Assembly (NCBI GenBank): GCA_029242745.1
Contig: JAQWTI010000004.1
Span: 1-64,000, forward strand
From: Acidimicrobiales bacterium
GTDB lineage: Bacteria; Actinomycetota; Acidimicrobiia; Acidimicrobiales; MedAcidi-G1
Direction of reading: 5' to 3'
DNA: 64,000 bases
A model generated the notes under the pieces. That model was not told where the DNA came from, made no database searches, and saw nothing but the letters and a program-made list of their open reading frames with translations. Positions 33,155-42,106 of the stretch are shown one piece after another (the first letter of the stretch is position 1; every line of letters starts with the position of its first letter). Both the position numbers and the translations under genes were made by a program.

Positions 33155-34519
33155 GTGCGACCCACTCGATTTGTAATTATTGGTGGTGGCCCAGGCGGCA
33201 ACACTGCGGCTAGTTATGCCGCCCGTCACGGTGCAGAGGTCGTTTTGATTGAGAGGGAGATCATTGGTGGGGCTGCCCACCTCTGGGATTGCATCCCGTC
33301 CAAGTCCATGATCGCTACTGGCGGCGCTATGTCGTTCTTGGCGCGCGCTGGTCGTATGGGCCTTGGTGACGTGAAGCCCCGAATCGACGTTGGCAATCTG
33401 GCCTCCCGGTTGGCCGGGGTTGAACACCGTATTAACCGGTCTACTACCTCAATGCTTGAGGGACAGAGAGTGCGTGTCATTGAGGGAACCGGCTCGCTGC
33501 AGGGGCCGCACCAGGTGGTGGCTGAGACCGTTGATGGTCTTGAGGAAATTGAAGCAGACGTAGTCGTACTGTCTACCGGTAGCCGTCCTCGTGTCCCTGA
33601 TTGGGCGCCCGTAGACGGTGAGCGTATTCTCACGACCCGCGAGGCTTACCCGCCTGCTGAGATGCCCGACCACCTAGTTGTTATCGGCTCTGGCGTCACC
33701 GGTGTGGAGTTCGTTCATATGTTCAAGTCGTTTGGCTGTGAGGTGACGCTCGTGGTTAGCCGTCAGCAGGTTCTCCCGCAGAAAGACCCGGAGGTTGCTG
33801 CAGCCCTTGAAGCCGACTTCCTGCGGCGTGGTGTCCGCCTCTTTAAGGGTGCTCGTGCCCGATCGATTGAGCGTGATGGCGACGAAGTTTCCGTTCACTG
33901 CGACGATGGGAGAAAGGCGACTGGTAGTCACATAATTTTGGCTGTCGGGTCTCTCCCTAACAGTGAGGGCCTAGGTCTGGACAACGTCGGTATTGAGACA
34001 AAAGGCGGCTATATCCCCATCGATCCGTATTGTCGTACCAGTGTCCCGCACATCTACGCCGCCGGTGACGTCTCTGGAAAACTGCCGCTCTCGTCGGTTG
34101 CCCAGATGCAGGGACGCAAGATTGCGGAGCATGCCATGGGTCTCAGCGATGACCGGCGCCACCGTGTGCTGGATTATGACAAGGCCGCTTCGGCGGTGTT
34201 CACTGAACCAGAGATCGCTGATGTGGGTCTGGCTGAGGCTGACGCTTTCGCTGAGGGTCGTAAAATTCGGGTTACTAAGGTTCCATTCACCGCCTCGGCC
34301 AAGGCTGTTATTAATGACGACCCACGAGGTTTTATAAAGATCGTCTCGGATCCTGCCACTGGAGTAGTACTCGGTGGTTCGATTGTCGGGCTCCATGCTG
34401 CCGAGTTGATAGCCATCATCGCTTTGGCAGTGAGCTCAGGGTTGACTGTGCACGACATCAAGGAGAGCCTTTTCGTTCACCCAACTCTGGCGGAGGCATT
34501 GGCTGACGCCGCTGAATAG
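33155..34519 (+). CDS. lpdA: LpdA-like flavoprotein pyridine nucleotide oxidoreductase
   Basis: A 454-residue protein with the dihydrolipoamide dehydrogenase fold: FAD loop VIIGGGPGGNTAAS (7-20), NAD loop VVIGSGVTGVEF, FAD motif IYAAGDVSG, and a C-terminal dimerisation domain. The redox-active CxxxxC is incomplete: GGAAHLWDCIPSK has C46 but Ala at 41. The C-terminal HPTLAE (H442, E447) is retained. This agrees with the mycobacterial LpdA (Rv3303c) type, reported as a quinone/NAD(P)H reductase rather than a true lipoamide dehydrogenase (recalled from literature). It is therefore an unlikely E3 partner for the E1 pair at 693-2745. Confidence 0.85.
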   Translation: MRPTRFVIIGGGPGGNTAASYAARHGAEVVLIEREIIGGAAHLWDCIPSKSMIATGGAMSFLARAGRMGLGDVKPRIDVGNLASRLAGVEHRINRSTTSMLEGQRVRVIEGTGSLQGPHQVVAETVDGLEEIEADVVVLSTGSRPRVPDWAPVDGERILTTREAYPPAEMPDHLVVIGSGVTGVEFVHMFKSFGCEVTLVVSRQQVLPQKDPEVAAALEADFLRRGVRLFKGARARSIERDGDEVSVHCDDGRKATGSHIILAVGSLPNSEGLGLDNVGIETKGGYIPIDPYCRTSVPHIYAAGDVSGKLPLSSVAQMQGRKIAEHAMGLSDDRRHRVLDYDKAASAVFTEPEIADVGLAEADAFAEGRKIRVTKVPFTASAKAVINDDPRGFIKIVSDPATGVVLGGSIVGLHAAELIAIIALAVSSGLTVHDIKESLFVHPTLAEALADAAE

Positions 34520-34551
34520 CGTCCGTGGTGGTTTGCCCGTCAGTGCGATCT

Positions 34552-36300
34552 CTAATTGATTACTACCACCACATCGCCAGCACCAACAGAATCACCTAGA
34601 CCCACAAGTACTTCAGTGATGGTTCCGGTCTTACTGGCGGACACGTTGTTCTCCATCTTCATGGCCTCCAGCACGCACAGTGGGTCCCCAGCAGTTACCA
34701 GGTCACCCACGGAAACCAACACCTTGACGATGGTGCCCTGCATAGGAACCGTCACTTGGCCGTCGTCCTGAGGTTTTCCACCAGAAGATCGCTTTGCCCG
34801 GGGGCGGCTAGTCGACCCCGCTGGTTGACTGTCTTGTGGCACCCACATGGTTACAGCGAAACGTCGCCCATCAACCTCTACAGAGATTTCGCGTCGCATT
34901 GTCGTTGTAGCGTCGTCATCGTTCGCAGTGCTTGCGCCAATCGAGGCAGTCACGTCAGACAGATCCAGAGTTTCCTCTACCCATTTGGTGGAGTGGGCAA
35001 CTGCCGAAAAGTCGGGATGTTCCAAGATGGCGATGTCGGCTGGGATAGTGGTGGCAACCCCCTGGATGTCGAAGTCGGCCAGAGCCCTCAGAGTTCGTCG
35101 GATGGCTACGTCTCGATCGCGGCCCCAGACTATTAACTTGCCAACCAGATTGTCGTAGTGCTGGCTAACCTCGTCGCCTGCTTCGTATCCACCGTCGAAC
35201 CGTATGCCGAAGCCGTCGGGTACCCGGAGCGCCTGTATGCGGCCGGGGCTAGGGAGGAATGCGCCAGCAGTAGGGTCTTCAGCATTGATTCTTACTTCGA
35301 TGGCATGACCAGACATGGCGATGTCATCTTGGCTAAAGCTCAGCGGCTCTCCTGATGCGATCCTGATTTGTTGTTCTACAAGATCTATACCGGTAACTAA
35401 TTCGGTAACTGGATGTTCCACCTGGAGCCGCGTGTTCATCTCAAGGTAGTGGAAGACGCCATCTTCATACAGAAACTCGACGGTGCCGGCGTTGGTGTAA
35501 CCGCAACTGAGCGCCACCACAACGGCAGCTTCACCCATTGCAGTCCGGACATCGTCGGGAAGATCTGGTGCTGGGGCCTCCTCAATAAGTTTTTGGTGCC
35601 GACGCTGGGCTGAGCAATCGCGTTCGCCGAGGTAGACAGCGTTGCCGTAGGCGTCGGCGAGCACCTGTATTTCGATGTGTCGCGGGGCCGTCAGGTAACG
35701 CTCCATGTAGATCTCGTCGCGGGCGAAGTAGGCCATTGCCTCGCGTTGGGCGGATTCGATGGCGTCCTCGATGGCTGACTCTTCGGTTACTACCTTCATG
35801 CCGCGTCCACCGCCGCCAAACGCTGCCTTTATCGCTAAGGGGTAACCATGCTGGTTGCCAAAGGCCTGCACTTGTTGCGGATTAGTGATGAACTCTGTAG
35901 TGCCGGGGACACCGAGCACTCCAACCTTCTCTGCGGCCAGCCGGGCGCTGATTTTGTCGCCCATAATCTCAATGGCTTCCGGGGGTGGCCCGATGAAGGT
36001 CACTCCTCGTTCGGTGACCGCCCGGGCGAAATCAGCGTTCTCGGAAAAAAAGCCGTAACCGGGATGTACGGCGTCAGACCCGCTTCGGTCAATAGCTGAC
36101 AAGATGGCTTCAGTGTTTAGATAACTCTCTGCGGCTGTCTCGCCACCAAGTGAGTAGGCCTCGTCGGCAAGACGGGTGTGCAGGGCATCACGGTCCAGAT
36201 CTGAGTAGACGGCAACCGTTGCCACACCCATCTCGCGACATGCGCGGATGACCCGAACAGCGATCTCTCCCCGGTTTGCGATCAAAATTTTAGTGAACAC
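34552..36300 (-). CDS. acyl-CoA carboxylase biotin carboxylase/BCCP fusion subunit
   Basis: A 582-residue alpha subunit of an acetyl-/propionyl-CoA carboxylase. It has an N-terminal biotin carboxylase (ILIANRGEIAVRVIRA; ATP-grasp with GGGGRGMKVV; HIEIQVLAD; EMNTRLQVEHPVTE) and a C-terminal biotinyl domain with the lysine in LEAMKMENN. A Pro/Ser/Arg-rich linker joins them. It makes carboxybiotin for malonyl- or methylmalonyl-CoA synthesis; the carboxyltransferase subunit is not in the window. The frame is open to 36336, but GTG 36300 gives the typical start (MFTKILIANRGE) and avoids overlap with birA. birA next to it supplies the biotin ligase for this subunit. Confidence 0.93.
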   Translation of the reverse strand: MFTKILIANRGEIAVRVIRACREMGVATVAVYSDLDRDALHTRLADEAYSLGGETAAESYLNTEAILSAIDRSGSDAVHPGYGFFSENADFARAVTERGVTFIGPPPEAIEIMGDKISARLAAEKVGVLGVPGTTEFITNPQQVQAFGNQHGYPLAIKAAFGGGGRGMKVVTEESAIEDAIESAQREAMAYFARDEIYMERYLTAPRHIEIQVLADAYGNAVYLGERDCSAQRRHQKLIEEAPAPDLPDDVRTAMGEAAVVVALSCGYTNAGTVEFLYEDGVFHYLEMNTRLQVEHPVTELVTGIDLVEQQIRIASGEPLSFSQDDIAMSGHAIEVRINAEDPTAGAFLPSPGRIQALRVPDGFGIRFDGGYEAGDEVSQHYDNLVGKLIVWGRDRDVAIRRTLRALADFDIQGVATTIPADIAILEHPDFSAVAHSTKWVEETLDLSDVTASIGASTANDDDATTTMRREISVEVDGRRFAVTMWVPQDSQPAGSTSRPRAKRSSGGKPQDDGQVTVPMQGTIVKVLVSVGDLVTAGDPLCVLEAMKMENNVSASKTGTITEVLVGLGDSVGAGDVVVVIN

Positions 36301-36305
36301 GTCTC

Positions 36306-36311
36306 TATCAT
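36306..36311 (+). promoter_or_regulatory. leaderless-type -10 box for birA
   Basis: TATCAT is followed by 7 nt and ATG 36319. The divergent biotin carboxylase gene starts at 36300, so the two start codons are only about 18 bp apart and the promoters must overlap. Confidence 0.45.
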
Positions 36312-36318
36312 CACCTGA

Positions 36319-37161
36319 ATGAGTGGCCCTGCGCACCCCATTGGTGACGAATTTTGGTCACAGCAAGTTTTGGACGCGTCAGGTACGCCTACGCGCTTTC
36401 GTGTTGAAACGGTACTTGAGACCGGTTCCACCAACGCTGACTTGGTTTTACGGGCGTCGACAGGTGAGCCGGACGGTTTGGTACTCCGTGCTGATTATCA
36501 GACCGCAGGGCGGGGAAGACTGGACCGCAAATGGGATGCGCCAGCTTCTACGAATTTGCTCTTCTCGGTGCTGCACCGGTCCCGTCTGCCTGTTGAACGC
36601 CTTTCGTTGGTGACCTCGTGTTTGGCCATGTCGCTGGTCGACGCCTTGGAACCCCTTCTGGCACCCACCACTGTTGCAAAGGTTAAGTGGCCCAACGATG
36701 TTCTTCTAGTGGAACAGGTTTCGGGTGTGCTGAGAGGAAAGGTGGCGGGAGTCCTCGCTGAATTAGTTGCGGAAACGCAGGCTGACGCGCCGGCCGTGGT
36801 CGCCGGGATGGGGGTTAATGTGGCTTGGCCGAAGCCTGAAGATCATGCCCCACCAGATTCTATTTCCCTAATGAGCGCCGGGATTGAAGTTGAACCAGCG
36901 TCCCTGCTGGAAAAAGTTCTTCAGGCCTTTGACATCTACCTGACCCAATTGGCCGGCTCGGATGGGCCAGATGCGATTCGTGACTCCCATCGTGAGCGGT
37001 CAGCCACCGTTGGTTGTGCCGTGCGCATCAAGCGCCGTGGAGTGGAACTAGTCGGTACTGCAGTCGATCTCGGTATTGATGGATCTCTCGTCGTAACTTC
37101 AATTGACGGATCGACCACCGAGGTGCTGGCTGGAGACGTAACCCATCTCAGGGTTGTCTAA
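36319..37161 (+). CDS. birA: biotin--[acetyl-CoA-carboxylase] ligase
   Basis: A 280-residue monofunctional BirA. GSTNADLVLRA and AGRGRLDRKWDAP carry the biotinyl-AMP-binding loop, KVKWPNDVLL and KVAGVLAEL hold the catalytic lysines, and the C-terminal SH3-like domain includes VGTAVDLGIDGSLVV. There is no N-terminal helix-turn-helix, so it should not act as a repressor as E. coli BirA does. It biotinylates the AMKM lysine of the neighbouring carboxylase subunit. The start is supported by a leaderless-type box. It is convergent with the aminotransferase gene, 18 nt apart. Confidence 0.92.
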   Translation: MSGPAHPIGDEFWSQQVLDASGTPTRFRVETVLETGSTNADLVLRASTGEPDGLVLRADYQTAGRGRLDRKWDAPASTNLLFSVLHRSRLPVERLSLVTSCLAMSLVDALEPLLAPTTVAKVKWPNDVLLVEQVSGVLRGKVAGVLAELVAETQADAPAVVAGMGVNVAWPKPEDHAPPDSISLMSAGIEVEPASLLEKVLQAFDIYLTQLAGSDGPDAIRDSHRERSATVGCAVRIKRRGVELVGTAVDLGIDGSLVVTSIDGSTTEVLAGDVTHLRVV

Positions 37162-37179
37162 GTGAAACCAGATTTTCGG

Positions 37180-38079
37180 TTAGGGATCGACAGTGTGTGA
37201 CTCGAGTTCGCTGAATGCTGCAGCGACACGGGTTGTGACTGGACCCGGTGCTGAATTGAAGGTCATCTGGAGCTTTCCAGTGATCTCCGAGATTGCACTC
37301 ACATTCCGGGTAGCTGAAGTAAGGAAGGCCTCCTCGGCAGTCAAGAGTTCATGAGGATCTACGTTGCGGACCTCTACGTCCTCAGGTGGCTTTCCGTGCA
37401 TCTCTTGACGGGTGATTTCCAGGATCAGTTCTCGTGTAATGCCGGCCAAGCAGCCCGATGAGAGCGGTGGTGTGACTAGCGAGCCACCGATAACCAGAAA
37501 CACGTTGGTTCCTGTTCCTTCACATAACAGTCCAGCCGTGTTGAGGAACAGGGCTTCTGAGCATTCAGCTTCTCTTGCAGTCGCTAGGGCCAGCACGTTC
37601 TCGGCGTAAGACGTTGTTTTCAGACCTGTAAGAGCACCATGTTCGTTACGCGCCCATGGTACAAGGTGGGCCCGTTCGGCCGTTGGCCAACTGTTGGAGC
37701 CCGAGGTGGATACCACCAATGTGCCCGGTCCCTCACCGCGACCCGATCCAAGCGGCCCAGATCCGCTGGACCATGTGATCCGGAGTAGCCCAGCATCTGG
37801 ATTCGCTTTGACAACAGCGTCAATTGCCGATCGGATCAGATCTTCGCTCGGCTCTTTGAGCCTTAGGCCTAAAGCGGACTGACGTAGACGTCGGAGATGA
37901 CGACTCAGGGCGAATGGGACACCGTCGATAACTTTTGTCGTCTCGAATACACCGTCACCCACTACTACGGCGTGGTCGTCGGCGCGCAACGCTGCTTCGC
38001 CATGGGGCACCAGTTCCCCGTTTATCCAACTCGTATGCAATGAACTATCAGAGGAGGTAGATGGTGAGGGCTCGGCCAT
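37180..38079 (-). CDS. class IV aminotransferase (branched-chain aminotransferase / aminodeoxychorismate lyase family)
   Basis: A 299-residue fold-type IV PLP enzyme. It begins SWINGELVPHGEAAL, then GDGVFETTKV. The probable PLP lysine is in GLKTTSYAENVLA, EALFLN and EGTGTNVFLV bind the cofactor, and GITRELILEI follows. Such enzymes include IlvE, D-amino-acid aminotransferase and PabC, which releases p-aminobenzoate for folate. The short GVFET N-terminus and missing dicarboxylate motifs make PabC-like slightly more likely, but the choice is open. A TAGCCT box 6 nt upstream supports the ATG. It diverges from the LCP gene. Confidence 0.8.
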   Translation of the reverse strand: MAEPSPSTSSDSSLHTSWINGELVPHGEAALRADDHAVVVGDGVFETTKVIDGVPFALSRHLRRLRQSALGLRLKEPSEDLIRSAIDAVVKANPDAGLLRITWSSGSGPLGSGRGEGPGTLVVSTSGSNSWPTAERAHLVPWARNEHGALTGLKTTSYAENVLALATAREAECSEALFLNTAGLLCEGTGTNVFLVIGGSLVTPPLSSGCLAGITRELILEITRQEMHGKPPEDVEVRNVDPHELLTAEEAFLTSATRNVSAISEITGKLQMTFNSAPGPVTTRVAAAFSELESHTVDP

Positions 38080-38085
38080 TGACTC

Positions 38086-38091
38086 AGGCTA
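38086..38091 (-). promoter_or_regulatory. leaderless-type -10 box for the class IV aminotransferase
   Basis: On the minus strand TAGCCT is followed by 6 nt and the ATG at 38079. There is no ribosome-binding site between them. Confidence 0.45.
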
Positions 38092-38143
38092 GGTGGTGCG
38101 TGTCGGGCTTTAAGGGCGCCCGGTTGGATCAAGGGGTCGCTGG

Positions 38144-38149
38144 TACCCT
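38144..38149 (+). promoter_or_regulatory. leaderless-type -10 box for the LCP gene
   Basis: TACCCT is followed by 7 nt and GTG 38157. It decides the start of the LCP gene, whose frame is open well upstream into the divergent gene. Confidence 0.42.
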
Positions 38150-38156
38150 GAGTGAC

Positions 38157-39827
38157 GTGTCAGCCGGATCTGTCGATGGGCCCGATTCCGTCGAGGCGCC
38201 GTCGAACGATGCTGTAAAAGTCTCTTCTGTCGGGAGAGTTCTCTATCGACGTTCATGGCCCCAGCGGTTACTAATCGCGGTCAACCTCTTGCTGGCCGTT
38301 GTCCTTTTCTTCGGTGCGTCTCGCCTCGGCTCATTTGAGGAGGCTGTGGGCAGCATTATCCGAATCGACGTACCAGCTGGGGTGTTGGCTGACCTCGACG
38401 TACCCATTGGAGCGGCCGGGTCAGAGTCAGACGATGAGATTGATAGTGGCTCAAAGGCCGTGCCAGTGGACGATGATCGACCAGCACCACCGCGCAACAT
38501 TCTGCTAATCGGCACTGACAGTGCTGTTGGTCTTGAGGAAGATGATCCAGCGGGACAGCGCGATCGCAATCCGGGGGTTGCTCTGGCTGACGCGATCATG
38601 CTGTTGCGTCTTGACCCCCAACTCGGGACCGCTTCGCTGGTTTCACTGCCGCGCGACCTCCACGTGATGATCTATCGACAGGGTGTTCCAGTCCGCGCGG
38701 AGAAGCTCGCTTCGGCTCTGCTAGTGGGAGGTATGGAGCTCGGTGCTCCAACGCTTGTAGAAACAGTAACGAGGAACTTTGGCGTCCCTATTCACAATTT
38801 TGTAGTAATCGACTTCCTGGGTTTCGAGGCGGTCGTGGAAGAGATTGGTGGAGTTTCTGTCTGGTTTCCCTATCCAACCCGGGACGTAGGGTCCGGCCTT
38901 TACATCGCCGAGTCAGGTTGCGCTGAACTGGATGGTCAAGCGTCGCTGGCTTTTGTGCGGAGTCGCAAGTTGGAGTTATTCGTTGATGGATATTGGCAGC
39001 GCGTCGGTGTATGGAACGACCTTGAGCGCAACCAGCGTCAGCAGGACTTTTTGACCTTGGCTCTCGAACGAGTTGTCGACATCGGTGCGCGCTCCATCAT
39101 TGTTCGAGATGACCTAATAGAGGCTGCTGCCCGCTCGGTTGTGCTGGACGATCGCCTGACGCTGCGAACACTTCTAGGCCTAGGCAACGCTTTTGCCGGC
39201 TTTGACCCAACGGATCTGACTCGTCACACGCTTCCGGTTTATGACGACACAGTGGGATCTGCATCGGTCCTGCGGCTCCGGGATGGTGCTCGTCGAGTGT
39301 TTGACGTCTTTCGGGGAATTACCCTGCGCCCTGAGGACGTGCCTGTCGTAGTAGTCGATGGACGTGGGCTGGTTGAGGAGTCGGTGCCTGCCCACGCTCA
39401 ACTCGTGCTCAAGGGATTCCCGGTCGTCGCCGAGTCAGGAGCGCCAGTGGATGTGACTACTATCCGGACCCACCGAGACCAGTTCGCCGCAGCCGTGTTG
39501 GTCGCTCAGATGGTCACGCCAACACCGCAGTTCGTTTTCGTAGATGATTCAAACTTTAGCGATCGGTTGGAACTGACTCTCGGCAAGGACTTTGCCTCGT
39601 TCCTGTTGGTGCCACGAGATCTCGATGAAGTCGATGCCCTTGCCCGGGTGGCTCTTCCAACTAGGGATGGTGAAGGTACAAGAGAGAATTCGGCGACAGG
39701 GTTGATGGAGGAAGGTCTTTCCGGTTGGGCAGCTGATGCTTTGCCGATCAGATCCGAAACTCGGGTTCCAGCCGAGGTTCCATCCACGGTTGACGGCCGT
39801 CGACCTGATGGTTCCTCGTGTTCCTGA
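38157..39827 (+). CDS. LytR-CpsA-Psr (LCP) family protein
   Basis: A 556-residue membrane-anchored protein with a cytoplasmic N-terminus, one transmembrane helix (about residues 37-55, around LIAVNLLLAVVLFFGAS), then the LCP catalytic domain. Family landmarks are NILLIGTDS, LADAIMLLRLDP, SLPRDLHVMI with the conserved arginine, FVVIDFLGFEAVVEEIGGV and a C-terminal LytR-like region. LCP enzymes attach lipid-linked glycans to peptidoglycan outside the membrane, in mycobacteria arabinogalactan. It probably ligates polymers made by the following glycosyltransferases. GTG 38157 is preferred over earlier in-frame starts that would overlap the divergent aminotransferase gene. Confidence 0.88.
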   Translation: MSAGSVDGPDSVEAPSNDAVKVSSVGRVLYRRSWPQRLLIAVNLLLAVVLFFGASRLGSFEEAVGSIIRIDVPAGVLADLDVPIGAAGSESDDEIDSGSKAVPVDDDRPAPPRNILLIGTDSAVGLEEDDPAGQRDRNPGVALADAIMLLRLDPQLGTASLVSLPRDLHVMIYRQGVPVRAEKLASALLVGGMELGAPTLVETVTRNFGVPIHNFVVIDFLGFEAVVEEIGGVSVWFPYPTRDVGSGLYIAESGCAELDGQASLAFVRSRKLELFVDGYWQRVGVWNDLERNQRQQDFLTLALERVVDIGARSIIVRDDLIEAAARSVVLDDRLTLRTLLGLGNAFAGFDPTDLTRHTLPVYDDTVGSASVLRLRDGARRVFDVFRGITLRPEDVPVVVVDGRGLVEESVPAHAQLVLKGFPVVAESGAPVDVTTIRTHRDQFAAAVLVAQMVTPTPQFVFVDDSNFSDRLELTLGKDFASFLLVPRDLDEVDALARVALPTRDGEGTRENSATGLMEEGLSGWAADALPIRSETRVPAEVPSTVDGRRPDGSSCS

Positions 39828-39843
39828 TCGAAGGGTTGTTGTG

Positions 39844-40962
39844 GTGAGGACCCTTCGGGTGGCTTTCTTATTGGAGCAGGCATGGCACCGGGTTCCCGGC
39901 GGTACTGCAGTGGCTGCCATCGAGTCGGCTAAAGCCCTGTCCAGACGCGTGGACGTTGACTTGGTAGGCCTTACTGCTCGCCACCAAGTTGGCAATGTTC
40001 CTCCGGCTTTTGTTGGACTCGACAGCGAGACGACCCTGCAGTCGGCGGCGTCGCTATTGCCCCGGCAAGTCCTGTACGAAACGTGGCATCGGATACGTCG
40101 GCCGCGGGTCGACCGCATGGCCGGGTGGCCAGACTTAGTTCATGCTTCAGGTGGTGCGGTACCTGCAACCGAGGCTCCGTTGGTGGCCACCATCCACGAT
40201 TTGGCATGGCGGCGTCATCCTGAAGCTGCAACTCGTCGAGGCCGCAAGGTGTTCGAGGGCTGGTTATCTGATTCTCGACGGGCTGATCGGGTTGTTTGCC
40301 CGTCGGAAACAACCCGATCTGACTTAATGGCTGCTGGTTTTAACGACGACCAGATTCGAGTTGTGCCCCTTGGGGTGACCTTGAGCGATGCTGAACCGGG
40401 GCTAACAACTCGTCTTCGAGTCAGACATGATTTGGCGGAACCATTCGTCTTGTGGATGGGCACGCTTGAACCGCGCAAGAACTTGGACCGGCTAGTGGCC
40501 GCTATGTCCATATCAAAGCGGTTGGTTGACGTACCGCTGGTACTGGTTGGACCCGAAGGATGGCGGACTGATGTCGCTCGGACCGTGGCACCTCTCAAAG
40601 GTCGGGCAGTTGTCGTCGGGCCGGTAGGTGAAGTAGAAAAGCGTGCCTGGCTTGAGGCTGCTGATGTCTTCTGTTTTCCCAGTCTGCACGAGGGGTTTGG
40701 CCTGCCGGTGCTGGAGGCCATGGCCTGTGGGACTCCAGTGGTTACTTCAAAGGGAACGGCTACCGAAGAGTTCCTCGGCAATGGTGGCCTGCTGGTAGAC
40801 CCGACCGATGTGGGGGCGATCGCTGAGTCGCTGACCACCGTGCTCGATGACAATGAACTGGCTGTTCGGTTGGGCTCGGCTGGTCGAGATCGGTCTTTGG
40901 ACTACCCATGGTCCAAGACGGCTGACGGCCTCGTCGCTATCTACCACGAATTACTGTCGTGA
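39844..40962 (+). CDS. GT4 glycosyltransferase
   Basis: A 372-residue GT-B enzyme. It starts LRVAFLLEQAWHRVPGGTAV, has LVHASGGAVP and VVCPSETTRSDL in the N-domain, then VPLGV, LWMGTLEPRKNLDRLV (donor region with conserved Arg-Lys) and the E-x7-E motif in HEGFGLPVLEAMACG. This family often transfers mannose or other hexoses from nucleotide sugars, and the GDP-mannose genes nearby fit. An AAGGG site 8 nt before GTG 39844 supports that start; the frame is open to 39736 within the LCP gene. It is the first of three consecutive GT4 genes. Confidence 0.87.
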   Translation: MRTLRVAFLLEQAWHRVPGGTAVAAIESAKALSRRVDVDLVGLTARHQVGNVPPAFVGLDSETTLQSAASLLPRQVLYETWHRIRRPRVDRMAGWPDLVHASGGAVPATEAPLVATIHDLAWRRHPEAATRRGRKVFEGWLSDSRRADRVVCPSETTRSDLMAAGFNDDQIRVVPLGVTLSDAEPGLTTRLRVRHDLAEPFVLWMGTLEPRKNLDRLVAAMSISKRLVDVPLVLVGPEGWRTDVARTVAPLKGRAVVVGPVGEVEKRAWLEAADVFCFPSLHEGFGLPVLEAMACGTPVVTSKGTATEEFLGNGGLLVDPTDVGAIAESLTTVLDDNELAVRLGSAGRDRSLDYPWSKTADGLVAIYHELLS

Positions 40963-42104
40963 ATGATCTAACGGTAGGAGGAAAGCCTTCTTATCGGATC
41001 GCCGTCGATCTGCTGTGGTTGGTCCCTGGTGATGTTGGTGGAAGTGAAGAGTACGCGATTCGAACTCTCCTAGCTTTTGCTCGTCACGGGCCCGTCGATC
41101 TGCGACCGGTGGTGCACTTGACTAGCGAAGCAGCCGAAGCCCATCCCGACTTGGGACGCTCACTGGATCTCGAGGTCTGTCGGGTGAACAATCGTCGGCG
41201 CAGCCATCGACTGTTGGCGGAGTCGACATGGCTGGCGCACCGGATCCAGCGGTTAGACGCCGTCCACCACTTTGGAGGCAGGATCCCGATTCGGACGGGA
41301 ACTCCAGTAGCGGTCACCGTCCATGACCTCCAGCCCCTCGACCACCCAGAGCACTTTTCTCTGGTCAAACGGGCCTATCTGGGCCGGGTTCTACCTCAAT
41401 CGATTCGTCGGGCTGATCTGGTGGTTGCTGTGTCAGATGCCGTTGCTCGTCAGATTGTTGACCAGTTCAGAGTTGCGAATGACGAGGTGGTTGTCGTCTC
41501 GTCTGGTGTATCAAACAATCGCGGTACCTCCAATCCAACAGATCCGCCAACCGTGCTCTTCCCTGCGATCACCCACCCCCACAAACGCCATGCGCTACTA
41601 GTTGAGGCTTTCCACTTGTTGGCTGATCGGCATCCCACGGTTCGCTTGGTTCTCACTGGCGGTGCCGGTCGAGCCGAGGCGGAAGTCGTTGAGGCAGTAG
41701 CAGCCGGGCCCCATGGTGACCGAATCGAGCGGACCGGTCGAATCTCCGCTGACGCGCTGTCCGCCCGCTTGTCGGCAACATCGGTGCTGGCGTTTCCATC
41801 GGCCTATGAGGGGTTCGGCATTCCGGTTGTGGAGGCTATGGCTGCTGGTGTACCAGCCTTAGTAGCCGGAGGAACTCCAGCAGCCGACCTGGTGGGCACA
41901 GAATCAGTAATAGCCACTGCTGCTGGCCCGAGGGAGTGGGCTGACCATTTGGAACGCCTCCTTGTGGATCCAGTCCGTCGGCAGTTGCTTGTTGATGAGG
42001 GTTTGACCATTGCCAAGGGTCACACCTGGGAGTTGTCGGCCGCCGCTCTAGAGCGGGCATGGCGCCTCCTTTTGGCGACTAGACGATCTGGGCAGAGGGC
42101 TTGA
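40959..42104 (+). CDS. GT4 glycosyltransferase
   Basis: A 381-residue GT-B enzyme. The N-domain has YRIAVDLLWLVPGDVGGSEEY and VTVHDLQPLDHPEHF, then VVAVSDAVARQIVDQF. The C-domain has ITHPHKRHALLVEAF (donor region) and the E-x7-E motif in YEGFGIPVVEAMAAG. It is similar in layout to the preceding gene but not a close copy. It starts with GTG overlapping the previous stop. It probably adds a hexose or deoxyhexose to a lipid-linked glycan at the cytoplasmic face of the membrane. Confidence 0.87.
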   Translation: MNDLTVGGKPSYRIAVDLLWLVPGDVGGSEEYAIRTLLAFARHGPVDLRPVVHLTSEAAEAHPDLGRSLDLEVCRVNNRRRSHRLLAESTWLAHRIQRLDAVHHFGGRIPIRTGTPVAVTVHDLQPLDHPEHFSLVKRAYLGRVLPQSIRRADLVVAVSDAVARQIVDQFRVANDEVVVVSSGVSNNRGTSNPTDPPTVLFPAITHPHKRHALLVEAFHLLADRHPTVRLVLTGGAGRAEAEVVEAVAAGPHGDRIERTGRISADALSARLSATSVLAFPSAYEGFGIPVVEAMAAGVPALVAGGTPAADLVGTESVIATAAGPREWADHLERLLVDPVRRQLLVDEGLTIAKGHTWELSAAALERAWRLLLATRRSGQRA

Positions 42105-42106
42105 GC

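Noticed and set aside
40215-40853. 212-codon minus-strand frame
   Set aside because: Antisense to a clear GT4 gene, with biased Ser/Arg/Thr composition typical of shadow frames.
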